From Linnemannia elongata (taxonomy: Eukaryota > Mortierellomycota > Mortierellomycetes > Mortierellales > Mortierellaceae): DNA of 64,000 nt. A program made the position numbers and the translations under genes. The stretch is from positions 620,001 to 684,000 of the forward strand of contig JAXBDG010000002.1 in assembly GCA_036320915.1 (NCBI GenBank). Reading direction: 5' to 3'. The notes beneath the pieces were generated by a model. The model searched no databases. It had not been told where the DNA came from and saw nothing but the letters and a program-made list of their open reading frames with translations. This document shows positions 30,232 through 43,767 of this stretch, one piece after another. Positions within the stretch are counted from its first letter, which is position 1, and each line of letters opens with the position of its first letter.

Positions 30232-32648
30232 GAGCTGAGGGAGGGATGGGTGGCAATCTAATATCAATAATGAGGAAAAAGAAGGTTGCGATTCAAAGCC
30301 GAGAGACTGAGGAGAGAGAGCGACACGGATTAAAGAGTATTTAAGCAAAAGTACCAATGGAAAGGAAGGGAAAGGAGGGTAACAACGAAAGGTTAAACAA
30401 AAAGTGTGGACGATGAGGATCACCCAAGAGGAAGAACCATGTGGATCGAAACCTGCCTCTATTTTACTGGACGGTACCAGTCAAACCACGGTAACCAATG
30501 TCACCATGCTGTAACACTGAACATGCCATACCCATTTAGGACGCTTCATTCTTTCTTTTCCATCTCCTCGACTATTCAGTACTATTCCTCTCTTTTTTTT
30601 TTTTTTTTCCCTTTCATACCCCTTTATTTTTATTTTTCTTATTGTCATCTCTGTCCTTCGTGTCCAACCTACCACTTTGTCAACCCACGTCGTACATACC
30701 ATCACGTCCAAGGGGGTAAATATGCCATGCACCTCATCATCCATAATCTCATCATCCGTCCCTTTTTTTTTTTTTTTTTTTTTTTTTTTATTTTTCCGCC
30801 ATCATTTTGCATGTCGCCTCCTTGCTTGTGATTACTATGCTTAGCTGCTTTGTTTAATGCTTCTCTTCGTCCTACCTTACCTTACCTTACCCATCATGCA
30901 CTTTGCAACATACCTCTCCTTTTTGTCTCCTGTCCGTTGCCTCTTCCCCCGTCCTGCTCCCTCTCCTCCCCTGCCACTACCATCACATCCTTGACTCGAC
31001 GTGCGTGCTATTACCCTGACCAACTTTGACGCGTCTCTGTCTCCTTTTCTACCTCCTTTTAGAAAGCTTGCCTCCCTTCCAGGATTATTGTCTTCCGACT
31101 CATCCTGAATGCTTAGCATCAAACTTTCTTTCCGCAAAAACCCAGCCTCCTTGTTTCCACCATTGTTTCTTTAAAAACAAGCCTTTTTCTATTCCTTGAC
31201 GTCGAATCCCCTTCCTCCAATTATTTCTCTTCCTCCTCGGGGATCCGAGCATTATTGTCACCTTCCCTCCTCCTCTCTCTCTCTCGCTCTTTTTTGTTTC
31301 TTTGTTTTTTGTTTTTTTTTCTTCTTTGACATATCTCTGCTCTATCCCATATCCGCCATTTCAGCCTCAGCCAGATACTGAGCCTTCCCCTACTCCTCCC
31401 TTTTCTTCTACTTCCCACTTCACGCCCTACTGTCAAACTCACCTGAAGTCCATTCAATGATAACATATAGTCAATTGAAGTGCTCTCCCCCCCCTTTTTT
31501 CTTTTTTTGTTTCATCTACAGACAGGCACAAACAAAAACAAACAGCAACCATAATTTTGGAGAAACAGGGCTCAATTGTTGGTGATACCCTTTTTGTTTG
31601 TTTCTTTGGTGCTGCCTCACCTCATTCATCCATCTACTCGACACGTTTTTTTCTCATACCGTTTGTCTTTGTTATGGCCAGTAGATCGGGGTTACTTACA
31701 GTAGACGCTCGCAACCGCAACGATGATGATGGCTCTTGACCTCTCTTTCTCTACCGCTCATACTTACTCGCTCTGTACTCCCCTCTGTTAAACAAAACCT
31801 TTCTCTCATTGACGGGAAGGGGACGATTGGGTTGAGGCCAGACAAAACAAGATGGGCACCCTCTCTCTCTCTCTCTCTCTTAATTGCATTAGTATTATGA
31901 GCCCTCTACGAAATACTGCGTTTCCCGCTGGATCTCTTTTCTCTCGCACACACACACACACTCACAGACGCTCTCTTTCTTTCTACACCCACCAGAAACT
32001 CACGATCGACTACACTAGACTTCGGTATTGTTTCCGCCCTTCCCTCCCATTTTCCACGGTCTTTTTAGTTTCAAGAAAACTCAACAAGCCAACCACTAGA
32101 CTACCTTTCTTGAAACCTTCAATTAATAGTTACACGGAGCGCTGGCGCCAAAGTACATGAACCAATGAATCTGGAGTATGTAAAGTGGAGAATGGGCGAT
32201 GAACAAAAGGAAAGGCGCGCGTGCATGGTAAGACAAAGCTAGGGGGGGTGAAGTGGGAGGAGGGGAAAAACGCCACATCCACACTCACACAACACTAGGA
32301 AATAAGAACAATAAGACAAGTATCGACTTCAATGCACAGACTGCAAATGCATTTATACATGCTTCTAAACCATTCCTTCCACATCCCCTTATTTCTTGAT
32401 CGAAAATTATAATAATAATACCACGGTTAATCACGTTCTTTAATAATCATGCAAGAAAGAGAAATAAGAAGACAATGAAGGGGAATATTGGGGGGATTAC
32501 GATGAGAGAGGGGGGGATATGGTAAAAGTTGGCCATAATGGTCATATGGTAATTGGTGGTAATATTGGTAATATGGGAAGAGGCGGGTAAAAAATGTAGT
32601 ACAAGGTGGGCGCAAGCTATGCCAAAACTACATTAATTTTTTTTTTTT
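29201..32648. other. 3.4 kb gene-poor region with purine-rich leader
   Basis: From about 29740 to 30190 the plus strand is purine-rich (pyrimidine-rich on the minus strand), as expected of a leader or promoter for the minus-strand Gln-rich gene. It contains GGAA repeats (about 29998-30045) and an A30 run (30200-30229). A T27 run lies at 30763-30789. A plus-strand pyrimidine-rich block (about 31200-31460) has no coding frame downstream that I can support. Confidence 0.5.
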
Positions 32649-34945
32649 TTAGTATTGCTTCTCCTCATCTCCCGCGACAGTCGCATTACTTCCACCATCC
32701 TCCACAAGCTCACTCTCCTCACTCTTGACAGGATCCGTATTGCAAGCAACAAGAACCGTGAAAACCAAGCCAGCACCGGCAATACCCGTGACAGCATAGA
32801 AGGAGGCACGGTAACCAGGGAGGAGCTCTGCGCCGATGGATGAGATTAAGTTCTTGCTGTTGGCTGCAATATTGGCGATGGCAATTCCGATGGGTGTTCC
32901 AAGCTGTTGGGCGACAATGTAGACTAATTTGTTGTTGTTTTTTGAAGATGAGAGCCGTTGTAACAAATATGAGAGGGAAATGAAAAAAGGGGAGGAAGGG
33001 GGTTAGATGGAGTGGGCTTTGATGGGTCACACAGATGCAATGAAGTAAAAAAAAAATAATAATAATCGCCGACCACCTTTGCTTGTGAGAGAGGGAAAGG
33101 AGGACGGACAAATAAACACAAAAAAAAACAAATGATCGATCTGGTAACTTTGATTGAATTGATAGGGGGTGAGAGTGGTAAAGGAGCTGGAAGAGGAAAG
33201 AGAAAGGGGAAAGGACCCTGTAAATAGACAGAGGGAAGGGAGGTGAAGAAGGGAGAAGGACCTTGAACTAAACAATTTTGGAAGGTGGGAATGGCACACT
33301 CAACGATAGTCGACAAACAAACAAACTAACAAACAGATGGAAACCTTACCTGCACCAACAACGCCTTGGTTCTCATCATTGGCATCGGCGACACTGTTAA
33401 TCTGACAACACAACCAGACAGGAGCCATTCCCATACAATTCAACAGCAAAGCACCAAACGGATACGACCAGTAAGAGGAATCAGCCTTGACCTGTGCAAA
33501 CACAATACCAGAAGCAATAAAGAACAGCCATCCGATAACCATCACAATCTTGGAACGGACTTTGGTCAACACCTTTGTGAACAAGATGTTTGCAAACACT
33601 CCTCCGACTCCATGGACAATGTAGTTGAGGGAGGTGCGTAGGGGGGTGTAGCCGTGGACGTTTTGGAAGAGCATCGAGGAAAAATAAACTATGGCGTTGA
33701 GACCGGCAGAGACACAGACGATGATAAGGCAGGACGCGACAAGACGCTGAGAGCGCCAGATGTGGAGAGGCATGATCGGGTAGTCGATCCTGTACTCGAT
33801 AAAGATAAAGGCGATGAGGAGGACCAAGCCGACGATGAAGGGAGCCAGAGTCTTGGCGGATGCCCAACCGCTGGCGGGGGACTCGGTCAAGTAGAAGATA
33901 ATGCAGACGATACCGGCGCAGAAGGAACAGATGCCCAGGTAATCAATGCGGCGATCGGGGACTGTAGATTCGCCCTTGGAGGCGGGGATGATGATAAAGC
34001 CGAGGATGACTAGAATTGCGCCAAGCATGGCTGTGATATAGAACATCCATCTCCAACCTTTGGAAAGAAGCGAAGAAAGAGAAATGAAAGGGAGAGAAAG
34101 GTTAATATGCGATTCTCTTTCGACTGGGTTGAAATCAACAATGAAGTAGGTATGTGCTAACTTACCGATGGTGGAGCTAAAGATGCCTCCCAACAAAACT
34201 CCAATAACAGAGCCAGCAGCGCCGGAGCCTCCAAACACAGCCAGCGCAAAGTTACGCTCACGGCCAACAGGATAAGTAGTCGTCAGCATGGCCAACGCAC
34301 TAGGGACCGTGAAACCAGCGCCCATACCCTGAAGGGCACGACCGACGGCCATGACGACGGGATCCTTGGCAAAGCCATTGACGATGGCCCAGATCGAGAA
34401 CCAGGTGACGCCCATGATGTAGATGCGGCGGTGACCAAAGAGGTCTCCAAAGCGACCACCGACTAGGAGGAATGCCCCATAGGCCAGAGCGTAAGCCGAG
34501 GTGACCCTTGTGTGTTGTAAGACATTGAGATAAGAGGTAAAGAGGTGGACAATCGGTTATTCACTTTTCCAGATCTTCTGTTTTTTCATACATTTCAAGT
34601 ACACAAAGCAGAAGGGGCTTTGCTTACCATTGAAGCTGGTCAAAGGAGAATCCTACATCCTTCATGATGAGAGGCAGCGCGATTGTCACGCTGGCCACGT
34701 TGATGATATCAAGCATCTGATACCACATAAATTACACGAAAGCAATTGGATGTCAGGAACAGCATAGGATATCTAGGTCAGAAATGATTCTACATCTAGT
34801 ACAAGACCAACGAGAATAGAGAAGAAATGGATACCTGGGCCATTGAGACAAGGGCCAGGAGAAGGCCCTTCGTCTGGTTCAACCGATGGTACCAGGGTGG
34901 TCGAGGTTTGGTTGAGGATGTTGCGGTGGTTGTAGTTGTCTCCAT
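32649..34945 (-). CDS. DHA2-type MFS transporter, array copy 1
   Basis: Five exons, 34945-34835, 34716-34628, 34506-34166, 34057-33350 and 32923-32649, give 507 residues in one frame. A short cytosolic N-terminus ends in PPWYHRLNQTKGLLLALVSM. The conserved regions follow: MLDIINVASVTIALP, WVTSAYALAYGAFLL with motif A GGRFGDLFGHRR, GRALQGMGAGFTVPSALAML and ESPASGW. The number of hydrophobic segments fits a 14-helix drug:H+ antiporter (DHA2; Atr1/Sge1-like). Such proteins export toxic compounds, metabolites or ions at the plasma membrane or vacuole; the substrate cannot be read from sequence. Exons 2-4 (89, 341 and 708 nt) match copy 3 exactly in length. Intron 4 is enlarged to 426 nt with a pyrimidine-rich coding strand. 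Confidence 0.93.
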
Positions 34946-36214
34946 TTGTGAAAGGGATACGAGGGGTGAAATTGGGATGAATTGAACGGCACGAGTAGTA
35001 GAGAAGGGATGATGCTTTTTTTTTTTGCTTTTGTTTCGTTGTTGAAGTTTAGAGTCCTAGAGTCGGATGGAGAACAGAAAGGTAGGGAAACCTAGGGGTT
35101 CTTATATTGTGTTGTTTTTTGTTTCTTCCTCCTCGCCGTCTTCTTGTCCCTACTTTCTGCTTGATCTGCTCTGGACCACGAACTTGTCCAACATGAATAG
35201 GCATTAGGCAGAAAATAACCGGATTTTTCGGTCCCTACAAACAAAACGTCAAACCACACCACACGTCTCCCGATCTGCACTCTAATTTTCATATCTCATA
35301 TGTCATTCGCTCGTTCGGAGATGGTTGTTCGTTTCGTGCCTTGAAAACAAAGCATAGGGTTGTCTAGGGAGTGCTGCGGCTACGGATAAGGTACTCCCTT
35401 CAAACTTCATTGCCATTTTCGCCAGGCATACGTACTTTCCATCTCTTTCACACTGCGCACACGATGCCGACATATGGTTCTTTTTCTTTCATTTCCAGAC
35501 TCTTGAAACCATTTGACGTTTATTTCTTTGGATTGGAGTCAAATGGAGTTGAACAAAAAAAAAAAAGTTAAAAAAAGGACTGGTATAGGGATAGGGACAG
35601 GGTGAGAGAAAATGCCAAGTTGCACAATGTTTGGTACCACTCTCCCGGTTTGTACCTTCCACCCCCTGCTGAAGTCCATTGGAGTTAAGCAAAAACGGCA
35701 AGAAAGAGACGTGTGCTTGAACTGCTTCCTAACCATCAATGGAGTAATGGATCCGAATTCGGGGGGGGGGGGGGAGTAGTTTTCTACATATTTTGCAATT
35801 TCTAAGTCAATCGATTTAGAGACGTCCAATGGACCAATGGCGGAGAATAAAGATGCGTGTCTTAGCCTTTGGACGCCCCAAAAGAAGAGGCCTTCACCAA
35901 CACTGCTTTATGTCTTGCAAGCCTAAAATGCAGGACAAACCTTTGAGAGAGCCGACAGTTTTCACCCCCAAATAAGAACATTTGTCTCACGTTTCTCTTT
36001 TTTTCTTCTATGAATGGACTAGGCATAGTATGAGTAAGGAAAACTAGGTCGTAACTCGGCAAGGGTTTCCTTGAACCCTGTTCTGCACAGACCTATTCAC
36101 TGGATCGAAACAGCGGACCTTCCTCCCTTCAGGGGAAGGACAAGGCGACTGGCAGTGGGTATCGAAAATTAGGTGTATAATGATGAATTAAAGTATGATC
36201 TACGACTTTTTGCT
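34946..36214. other. Intergenic spacer between MFS copies 1 and 2
   Basis: This 1.27 kb spacer contains a G14 run (35761-35774) and no credible gene. Confidence 0.6.
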
Positions 36215-38457
36215 TCAGGTCTTCGACTCAGTCTTCTCCCCAGGCTGATCACTACTCTCCTCCACTTCACTCTTCTCACCAGGCTGAACACCCACATTCT
36301 CCAGAGATGTCAAAGAGCCCTCTTTCAAGACCTTGCTCGTCTCCTTCTCAGGTCCAGCCTCTTCATCCATAGTACGATCCTCTCCTGCAGGTGATGAATA
36401 CATCCGGACAGGATCACTATTCGCCGCAAAGAGAATTGTCACCACAAGCCCTACACCCGCCATGACGGCACACGAATAGAAAGCGGCGCGATATCCTGGT
36501 AAGAGTTCTGCGCCTTTTGCGGTGGGGGAGTTGATGTTGTTGGCGACGATGTTGGCGATTGCGATGCCGATTGGTGTTCCGATCTGTTGTGCCACATTGT
36601 ATACTAGCATAGGTAAAATGACATGAATGAAGGATTAAGTGCGGATCGAGATAAAAAAAAACACCTTGCCGATGCGAAATAATGATACTACTGCTGCTGA
36701 AAACATCTGGTGGAAAAAAAAACAACCCCTTACCGGCTCCAACGACGCCTTGGTCTTCATCATCAGCATCCGCAACACTATTAATCTGGCAACACAACCA
36801 GACAGGCGCCATTCCCATAAAATTCAAAATCAACGCTGGGAGCGGAATCTCCCAATAAGTCGTCTTCTCATTCGCCTGTGCGAATACCACCCCGGACGCT
36901 ACGAACAATACCCAGCAGACCAGCATGATCAGCTTTGTCCGGACTTTTGTTAACAGTTTGTTGACGACTATATTCTCCACCACTGCTCCGACGCCGTAAA
37001 CAATGTAGGTCAGAGAGGTGTTCAGGGGCGTGTAGCCAAGGACATTCTGGAAGAGGAGAGATGAGAAGAAGACCATGGCGTTCGCCGCAGCCGAGACGCA
37101 GATGATGGCAAGGCTGGACGCCACGAGACGACGGGATTTCCAGATGTAGAGCGGCATGATGGGGTAGTCGATCTTGTATTCGATGAATACGAATGAGATA
37201 AGGAGGACGAGGCCGATGAGGAAGGGGGTGAGAGTTTTCGCGGATGCCCAGCCGCTTGCGGGGGATTCGGAAAGGTAAAAGATGACGCAGACGATTCCGA
37301 TGGTGAAGGTCGATACGCCGACAAAGTCGATTCGGCGGTCGATGATTTTGATTCACCCTTTGAGGCTGGGATGACGATGAACCCCAGAAAGGACATGATA
37401 AAGCCCAGCATTGCTGTGAAATAAAAGATCCACCTCCATCCTGTTTGAACATGAGCAAAAATCAGGTTTTGTGAGGGAGGGCGAAGGATTAAACAACAAT
37501 TTGAACGTCCTTCTCCTCCTGCACAAAACGAAGAGCTCTTCCGCAAACCATCACCATATCTATGCACATCACTTACCAATGGTAGACCCCAAGATCCCAC
37601 CTAACAAAACACCAATCACCGACCCCGCAGCACCCGTGCCTCCAAACACAGCCAGTGCAAACGTCCGTTCCGGACCCACTGGATAAGTAGTCGTCAGTAT
37701 GGCCAGCGCACTAGGAACCGTGAACCCCGCACCCATCCCTTGCAACGCCCTCCCGACTGACATGATGATAGGATCTTTTGCGAATCCGTTAACAATCGCC
37801 CAGATGGAGAACCATGTGACTCCAAAGATGTAGATTCGACGGTGGCCGAAAAGGTCACCGAATCTGCCACCGATGAGGAGAAATGCTCCGTACGCTAGCG
37901 CGTACGCTGAGGTTACCCTAATTAGCAGGTGGTTTGAGGCAACATGAGGAGAGTAAGCAAGTGAATTAATTTCCCATAACCCCTTTTTTAGTTGCTTACG
38001 GTTAGATACCAGTGTGAGAAACGATACAAAAACCTTAAGGCAAGGAGGGTCTGACTTACCACTGCAACTGGTCGGTGGAGTATCCGACCTCCTCTTGGAT
38101 GTTGGGGAGGGCAATGGTCACACTGGCAACATTGATAATATCAAGCATCTATGCGTGACAAAAGAGTTTTGTCGGGAAAAGGTAAACAATTGCGTCAATG
38201 GGTGCACAAGTATATTACTATTGATATGGTAGTGAAAATGAACTCAAAATCCTCGGTAAAAAATGAGGCGGTGGACATGGTTCATAGAGAACAAAGGAAG
38301 AGGTGTGGGTGGGAAAAGGTCAAGAGAGGCGTTTATGTACCTGGGCCATGGAGACGAGGGCTAGGAGGAGGCCCTTCATCTGGTTTAACCGACAGTACCA
38401 TGGAAGGTGAGACTGTTCAGGTGGTGGTGCTGTTGTTGATATCGGCGTATCACCCAT
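36215..38457 (-). pseudogene. DHA2-type MFS transporter, array copy 2, broken by a one-base frameshift
   Basis: The exons are 38457-38341, 38148-38060, 37917-37577, 37440-36734 and 36604-36215. All splice sites are intact and the protein segments match the flanking copies. Exon 4 is 707 nt instead of the 708 nt in both paralogues. The missing base lies in the TTTT run at 37346-37349 (AAAA on the coding strand): before it the frame reads IPASKGES, after it the expected RRID region continues only in the next frame. As written, translation stops at 37022-37024 after about 321 residues, near the middle of the transporter. The downstream frame stays open to the normal end (GVGAV, VGAGK, then VYNVAQQIGTPIG). 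The rest is undamaged, so this is either a very recent pseudogene or a homopolymer base-call error. Confidence 0.85.
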
Positions 38458-39521
38458 AGTTTCGCGTGAGTGCGTGGAAGTGGGATGTTGTGAGTTTTGA
38501 GTGGTGGAGAGGGAGGTAACAAGTCTAGGGAGAGGAATTGAGGAATAGGGCTAACCAAGGAACAAGGAAGAAAGGAGTGAAAAGATGCACCAGAGAGTGT
38601 CGGATGATATGTGAAATGACAGATGGATTATGTACCAAAGAGTTAAATTAATAGCCTCACTCTCACTGCCTTTATATATTTTTTTCTCACCTTCTTCCTT
38701 TCTGTTGGTGATTACTCTGTCCCCTCTTTCACAAAGGATACACATAAATAAACATCGACCTGGACCATCTCGACTGGGACTTGCATGAAAAGGGACTCGA
38801 GATGTGCTTGGGTCTCCGACAACAAAAAAAAAAAAAAAAGCGTGAAACCTAAAATCTGCGGGTAGGAGTGCACACATCTCCTTAAAATCCGTTCTTTCCT
38901 CTCCACACCAAATACTTTACTCACGCTAACACGCTAGGGGATACATCCGATCGATTCGCCCGTCCTAGAGCTATGAGCGAAACAGGGTTGATCATCAGTG
39001 GCGTTTCAAACAACACAGACAAGAGGTATGTCGATCTTCCCCGATCAGGTATCCCCGCCACCGCTGTATTGAACAATCGTGGCTCAGCGCTATTGTGGGC
39101 CATACTAGAGAGAAAAAAAGGGCGAGTAAGAAGCACATATGAGTTATCGGCTCTCACTACTCTATCACTCTTGTTGAAGTAGCAACCATACATCTGATAG
39201 TTTCATTTCTCAAAAATGGTTATCAGATTCAAAAAACGCCATCAGTTTCAAAATCGTACGCAGATAACACAACCCATCTCTACCCCCATCCCCGCCACCA
39301 CGGCGTATTTCACTATGGCCTGCGTACAAGGGCGCCAATGCACAGACCTCACCTCCTGCACAAAAGAAAGATAAACAGACACTGATGTGGTACGAATCGA
39401 TGTGTCTTTTATGGTACAGAATAATATGAATGTAAGAACTAGATAAAATGTTAAAGTGGCAAGGGTATTAGAATGATGATGAAAAAATGCAAAGAAAAAG
39501 TGAAGTACAACAAAACTACAT
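38458..39521. other. Intergenic spacer between MFS copies 2 and 3
   Basis: This 1.06 kb spacer has an A18 run near 38822. A 69-codon open frame (38973-39182, +) shows no recognisable domain and I did not accept it. Confidence 0.55.
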
Positions 39522-41806
39522 CTACATCTTCAACTCCTCCTTCTCACCGCCCACCACGGACGTCGAAGACGACCCCGGGAAGATCGTCGCGCCTGCACTT
39601 GCAACACCCGACGACTCCTTCATCTCAGTCGTGATTTGGTCAATGCTCTCCGCATGTCCCATCTCTTCATCTCCAGCACCAGCAGCCGTGGCAGCGACAC
39701 CCTCGGCAGTGGTCTCCTGCATCTTGACGGGATCGGTGTTGGTCGCAAAGATGATGGTGACGACCAGACCGACACCTGCCATAATGGCGTAGGTGTAGAA
39801 AGCGGCGCTGTATCCGGGGAGGAGTTCAGCGCCCGTGGCCATGTCGCCGTTCTTGCCGTTCGCGATAATGTTTGCGATTGCGATTCCGATAGGTGCGCCG
39901 ATTTGCAGGGCCACGTTGTATACTAGAACAACGACGGGAAGAAAGAAAGAAAGAATAGTCAGTTACCAAGCCTTATGAGATGCAACTAAAAACGATCCAT
40001 TTTCTGAAGAAGTATCAACAGGACAGTTTATAGTAACGTACCAGCACCGACGACACCCTGATCCTCATCAGCAGCATCAGCAACACAGTTGATCTGACAG
40101 CACAACCAGACGGGGGCCATGCCCATAAAGTTCAAGATCAATGAAGGGAAGGGGATTGACCAGTACGACGAATCGGCCTTGACCTGAGCAAGCAAGACAC
40201 CCGAGGCGATAAAGAAGAACCAACCAACAATGGTGATAATCTTGGTGCGGACCTTGCCCACAATATTGGTGATGATCACGATTGCGACGATAGCTCCCAC
40301 ACCATGGACAATGTACGCCAAGGAAGTCTTCAGAGGAGTGTAACCCAGGACGTTTTGGAAGAGGAGCGAGGAGAAATAGATCATGGCGTTGATGGCGGCC
40401 GAGACGCAAATAATAGTCAAGCAGGCCGCAATAAGACGCTGTGACTTCCAGATGTGGGGGGGCATGATTGGATAGTCGATCTTGTTCTCGATCACGACAA
40501 AGCTGATAAGGAGGACCAGACCGACAATCAGAGGAGCCAAGGTCTTTGCAGAGGTCCAACCGCTAGCGGGAGATTCACTGAGGTAAAAGATGACGCAAAC
40601 AATACCGGCGCAGAAGGCACCGACTCCAAAGATGTCAATGCGACGGTCTTCGATCTTGGATTCACCCTTCTCGGCGGGGATAACCACGAAACCGAGGATG
40701 GCCATGATGAAACCGAGCATGGCAGTGAAGTAGAAGATCCATCTCCAGCCTTTAGGGGAAAAAATAAAGTTGCAAAATGCCGCAAAGGATTAGTACAAGA
40801 ACTTTCCTCAACTCTAATCAAAAAAGTGCGATCAAATGCCAGTTATAAAAGCATTGCGTTTCTTACCAATGGTAGATCCAAGGATACCACCGAGCAAGAC
40901 ACCAATGACTGAACCGACGGCACCAGTGCCTCCAAACACAGCCAGGGCAAATGTACGCTCAGGACCAACAGGGTAGGTAGTAGTCAAGATGGCCAAGGCA
41001 CTAGGAACCGTGAACCCAGCACCCATTCCTTGAAGGGCACGCCCGACGGACATGACGATGGGGTCCTTGGCGAAACCATTGACGACAGCCCAGATCGAGA
41101 ACCAAGTGACTCCGAGGATGTAGATACGACGATGGCCAAACAAGTCACCAAATCGACCACCAATTAAGAGGAAGGCGCCATACGCCAAAGCATAGGCTGA
41201 GGTGACCCTGGAACAAAAAAAAAAAAAAATGCAATTGAAAAACACAAAAAAGATAGATGTTGCATAAGAGCGTTAGAGTTGTGTTGTGTTGTGTCTGTGT
41301 GTATTCAGAAGGCGATTCGAAGCTCCGCCTGTCTGTTTTCGCTTCCTTTAGTCCACCTTTGTGATCAGAGGGGAAAATCGCAGCCTTCCCCAGCATGGCT
41401 GAAGATTGGTGAGATGAGGGAGCCATCACTTTAAAAGGAAAGGATGATAGCGTTTTACTTACCACTGCAGCTGGTCAATCGAGTAGCCAACCTCCTTCAG
41501 GATGTTAGGAAGAGTAATCGTCACACTGGCGACGTTAATAATATCCAGCATCTACACAGATATGTACGAAATGGATCGAGGATGTCAGAAAAAAAGGGTT
41601 GTTAAATGGAACAACAGATCGTGGGTAAAGGGCAAACACACGCCGTGAGACATGTGGGGGGAGGGACGGTGGTGGGTATGATAAGGAAGGTGATCTAGTA
41701 CCTGAGCCATGGAGACGAGAGCGAGGAGAAGTCCCTTCATCTGGTTTAGGCGGCGGTACCAGGGGAGCTGGGGTTTTGTGGATGTTTCTATCTTTGTAGC
41801 CTCCAT
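39522..41806 (-). CDS. DHA2-type MFS transporter, array copy 3
   Basis: Five exons, 41806-41702, 41551-41463, 41207-40867, 40749-40042 and 39922-39522, give 547 residues. The starting MEATKIE leads to PWYRRLNQMKGLLLALVSM, then MLDIINVASVTITLP, WVTSAYALAYGAFLL, GGRFGDLFGHRR, GWRWIFYFTAMLGFIMAILG and ESKIEDRRIDIFGVG. The conserved exon 4/5 junction gives DEDQGVVGAG|VYNVALQIGAPIG. The C-terminal cytosolic tail is Glu/Thr/Ala-rich and longer than in copy 1. Function is as for copy 1: a 14-helix proton-coupled exporter, substrate unknown. It is the best intact reference for the broken copy 2, sharing exon sizes 89, 341 and 708. Confidence 0.93.
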
Positions 41807-42798
41807 CGCTGTGTGATTTTGAGCGTTCAGGGTGTGAGGATTGAGTTGGGTATAATGGGGATAGTGTAAAGGGGGTAATCGAGGATGAAAGGTGTTGAAA
41901 GTAGGTGTTGTCACCGAATAACCGAAAATGAAGAATAGAAGGAGAGAACAGTAGCGGGATGATGTGGTCGGTTGTATGAAAACCAAGAAGGGTTGAATGA
42001 AGAATGAAGAAAAGAGAGAAAGAAGCGATGGGGGTCGAGGGGTTTTATATGTTCTCTGACGGTTCTTTGTTGTGTTTAGCACTCTACTGTATCTTATTTT
42101 ATTTTTCTGTGCAGCTCAATGTACCCCAGGGAAAGAACGAAAGGGTGGCAACCGCAGGCAAACAGCAAAAAAACAAAGAGTAAACAAACAAACATCTCAG
42201 CCCTCAGCGACCACTGGCAACAGCAAGCGATGACGACGTTTGAATCAATTGAATAGCGCAGAGCAGATAAAGAAAGAAGGTTGGCAAATGCAAAGGTGAT
42301 CGGCGGGTTTTCCTCATTCGAATAGAGTGCGTAGTTTCATTCATGTTTTTTCTGCGCCCGCTCATACGCAAACTGTACGCACGGAAGGGACTTTTTGACA
42401 AATCAATTCTAATCACAAATAAACAATTCTTTCTCGCCTTCTTTTGTTTGTGTGTGTCCATCTGTCCTTGGCAGTGCGCCCCTTTTAGATCTGTCTGAAC
42501 TCAGTTGCCCGTTCATCCCTTCATGGTTCCTTTCTATGTTTTACTTGGTCGCACCAAAAGAAGTGTACCATTGCTCTCCTTTTGTCCCCATGCCCTGCAA
42601 AACACTGACACGTATGTCAATGCGTCTTTGCAGCACATCGCTCTTACAACAGAAGAACCCCCAATGCGTCACATCCTCCCCCTATCCTTGCGTCCACATC
42701 CAGCTCAAATCCATTCCCTGATCACCCCCCTTCTTCTCCGCTTTTCCTTCGGTGGGCTTTCGTCTTGGTTGGACTTGGCTCAGGATTCTGGCGAAGGG

Positions 42799-42832
<34 letters not shown>
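42799..42832 (+). repeat. A34 homopolymer
   Basis: Unbroken run of 34 A in noncoding DNA; its exact length is doubtful in any assembly. Confidence 0.85.
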
Positions 42833-42834
<2 letters not shown>

Positions 42835-43767
42835 AACCTGCGAATAGTTCCCTCTCAGATACAATTGCCCTCCTTTTTTGTTCAGCAACCCCATCCCTTC
42901 CCTACCCAATCTCAATGCCACACTACTTGACAACAACCCTCTCTCAAATTATCCCCACTCGGGTCAATTCCTTGGAATCGAATGAAAGGCATGCAACGCG
43001 CAGGCAGGGACTTGACGAGGGTGAGTTGAAGAAGTTTTTTTGTTCTTTTTTGGGTAAAAGAATATCAACATAGGAGCCAAGGATGAGAAAAAAGGGGAGT
43101 ACGCAACTCCCTTCAATGCATTTTTTTTTCGATCAGAGAGACACGATGCTCCCGCTCTCTCACTGGTCGAGCAAGATCCAAAGACGAAAAAACGTATATC
43201 CGCTTCGTCATTCATTCCGTTACAGTCAACTCAATCGCTTTATCCCTAAATCGCCCATATGCTTCTTGCGTGGTGGTCGACTCCGCAGTTTGGGTCAATT
43301 GAGAAAAAATACACAAAGATACAGAAACAATTCCCCTTGCTCCCTTCCTCTGTTCGGAAGGCAGAGGGAAATGGAAATCACCCCTTGTAAATGACGGAAT
43401 TTCAAATAAGCTGTTGGTGCTTACGCGTACTTGCGTACATTATTTTTTTGACGTTTAGAAAAGAAAATATCGCTTCCATCTTGATAACAACGAACAAAGC
43501 ACTATCACGCACTACTATCACACCAAGGAATGAGTGATAGAAGACATGTAAGGGACAACATTGGCTTGTAGAAGGACATGGAACAGTCCAGCTCCCATTT
43601 TATAAATCGAAATGGTGCAAGACGTAAATAAAAGGGTAAAGTTAAGCTTGCTTCGAACTGACGGCTTTGTTGTTTGAACACCCTGGTTGGTCACACAAAG
43701 GAATTTGTCAGGCTCATAATCGTAATCGGTCACCTCTTGCAGCCAACCATGTTCAATAGGCAGCCTT

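Noticed and set aside
29443..30423. 326-codon minus-strand Ser/Phe/Leu/Pro-rich frame that could suggest a membrane protein
   Set aside because: It is a translated GGAA/GA repeat and poly-A run; hydrophobicity reflects base composition.
38973..39182. 69-codon plus-strand frame between MFS copies
   Set aside because: Short, no domain, no splice partners, and a competing frame on the other strand.
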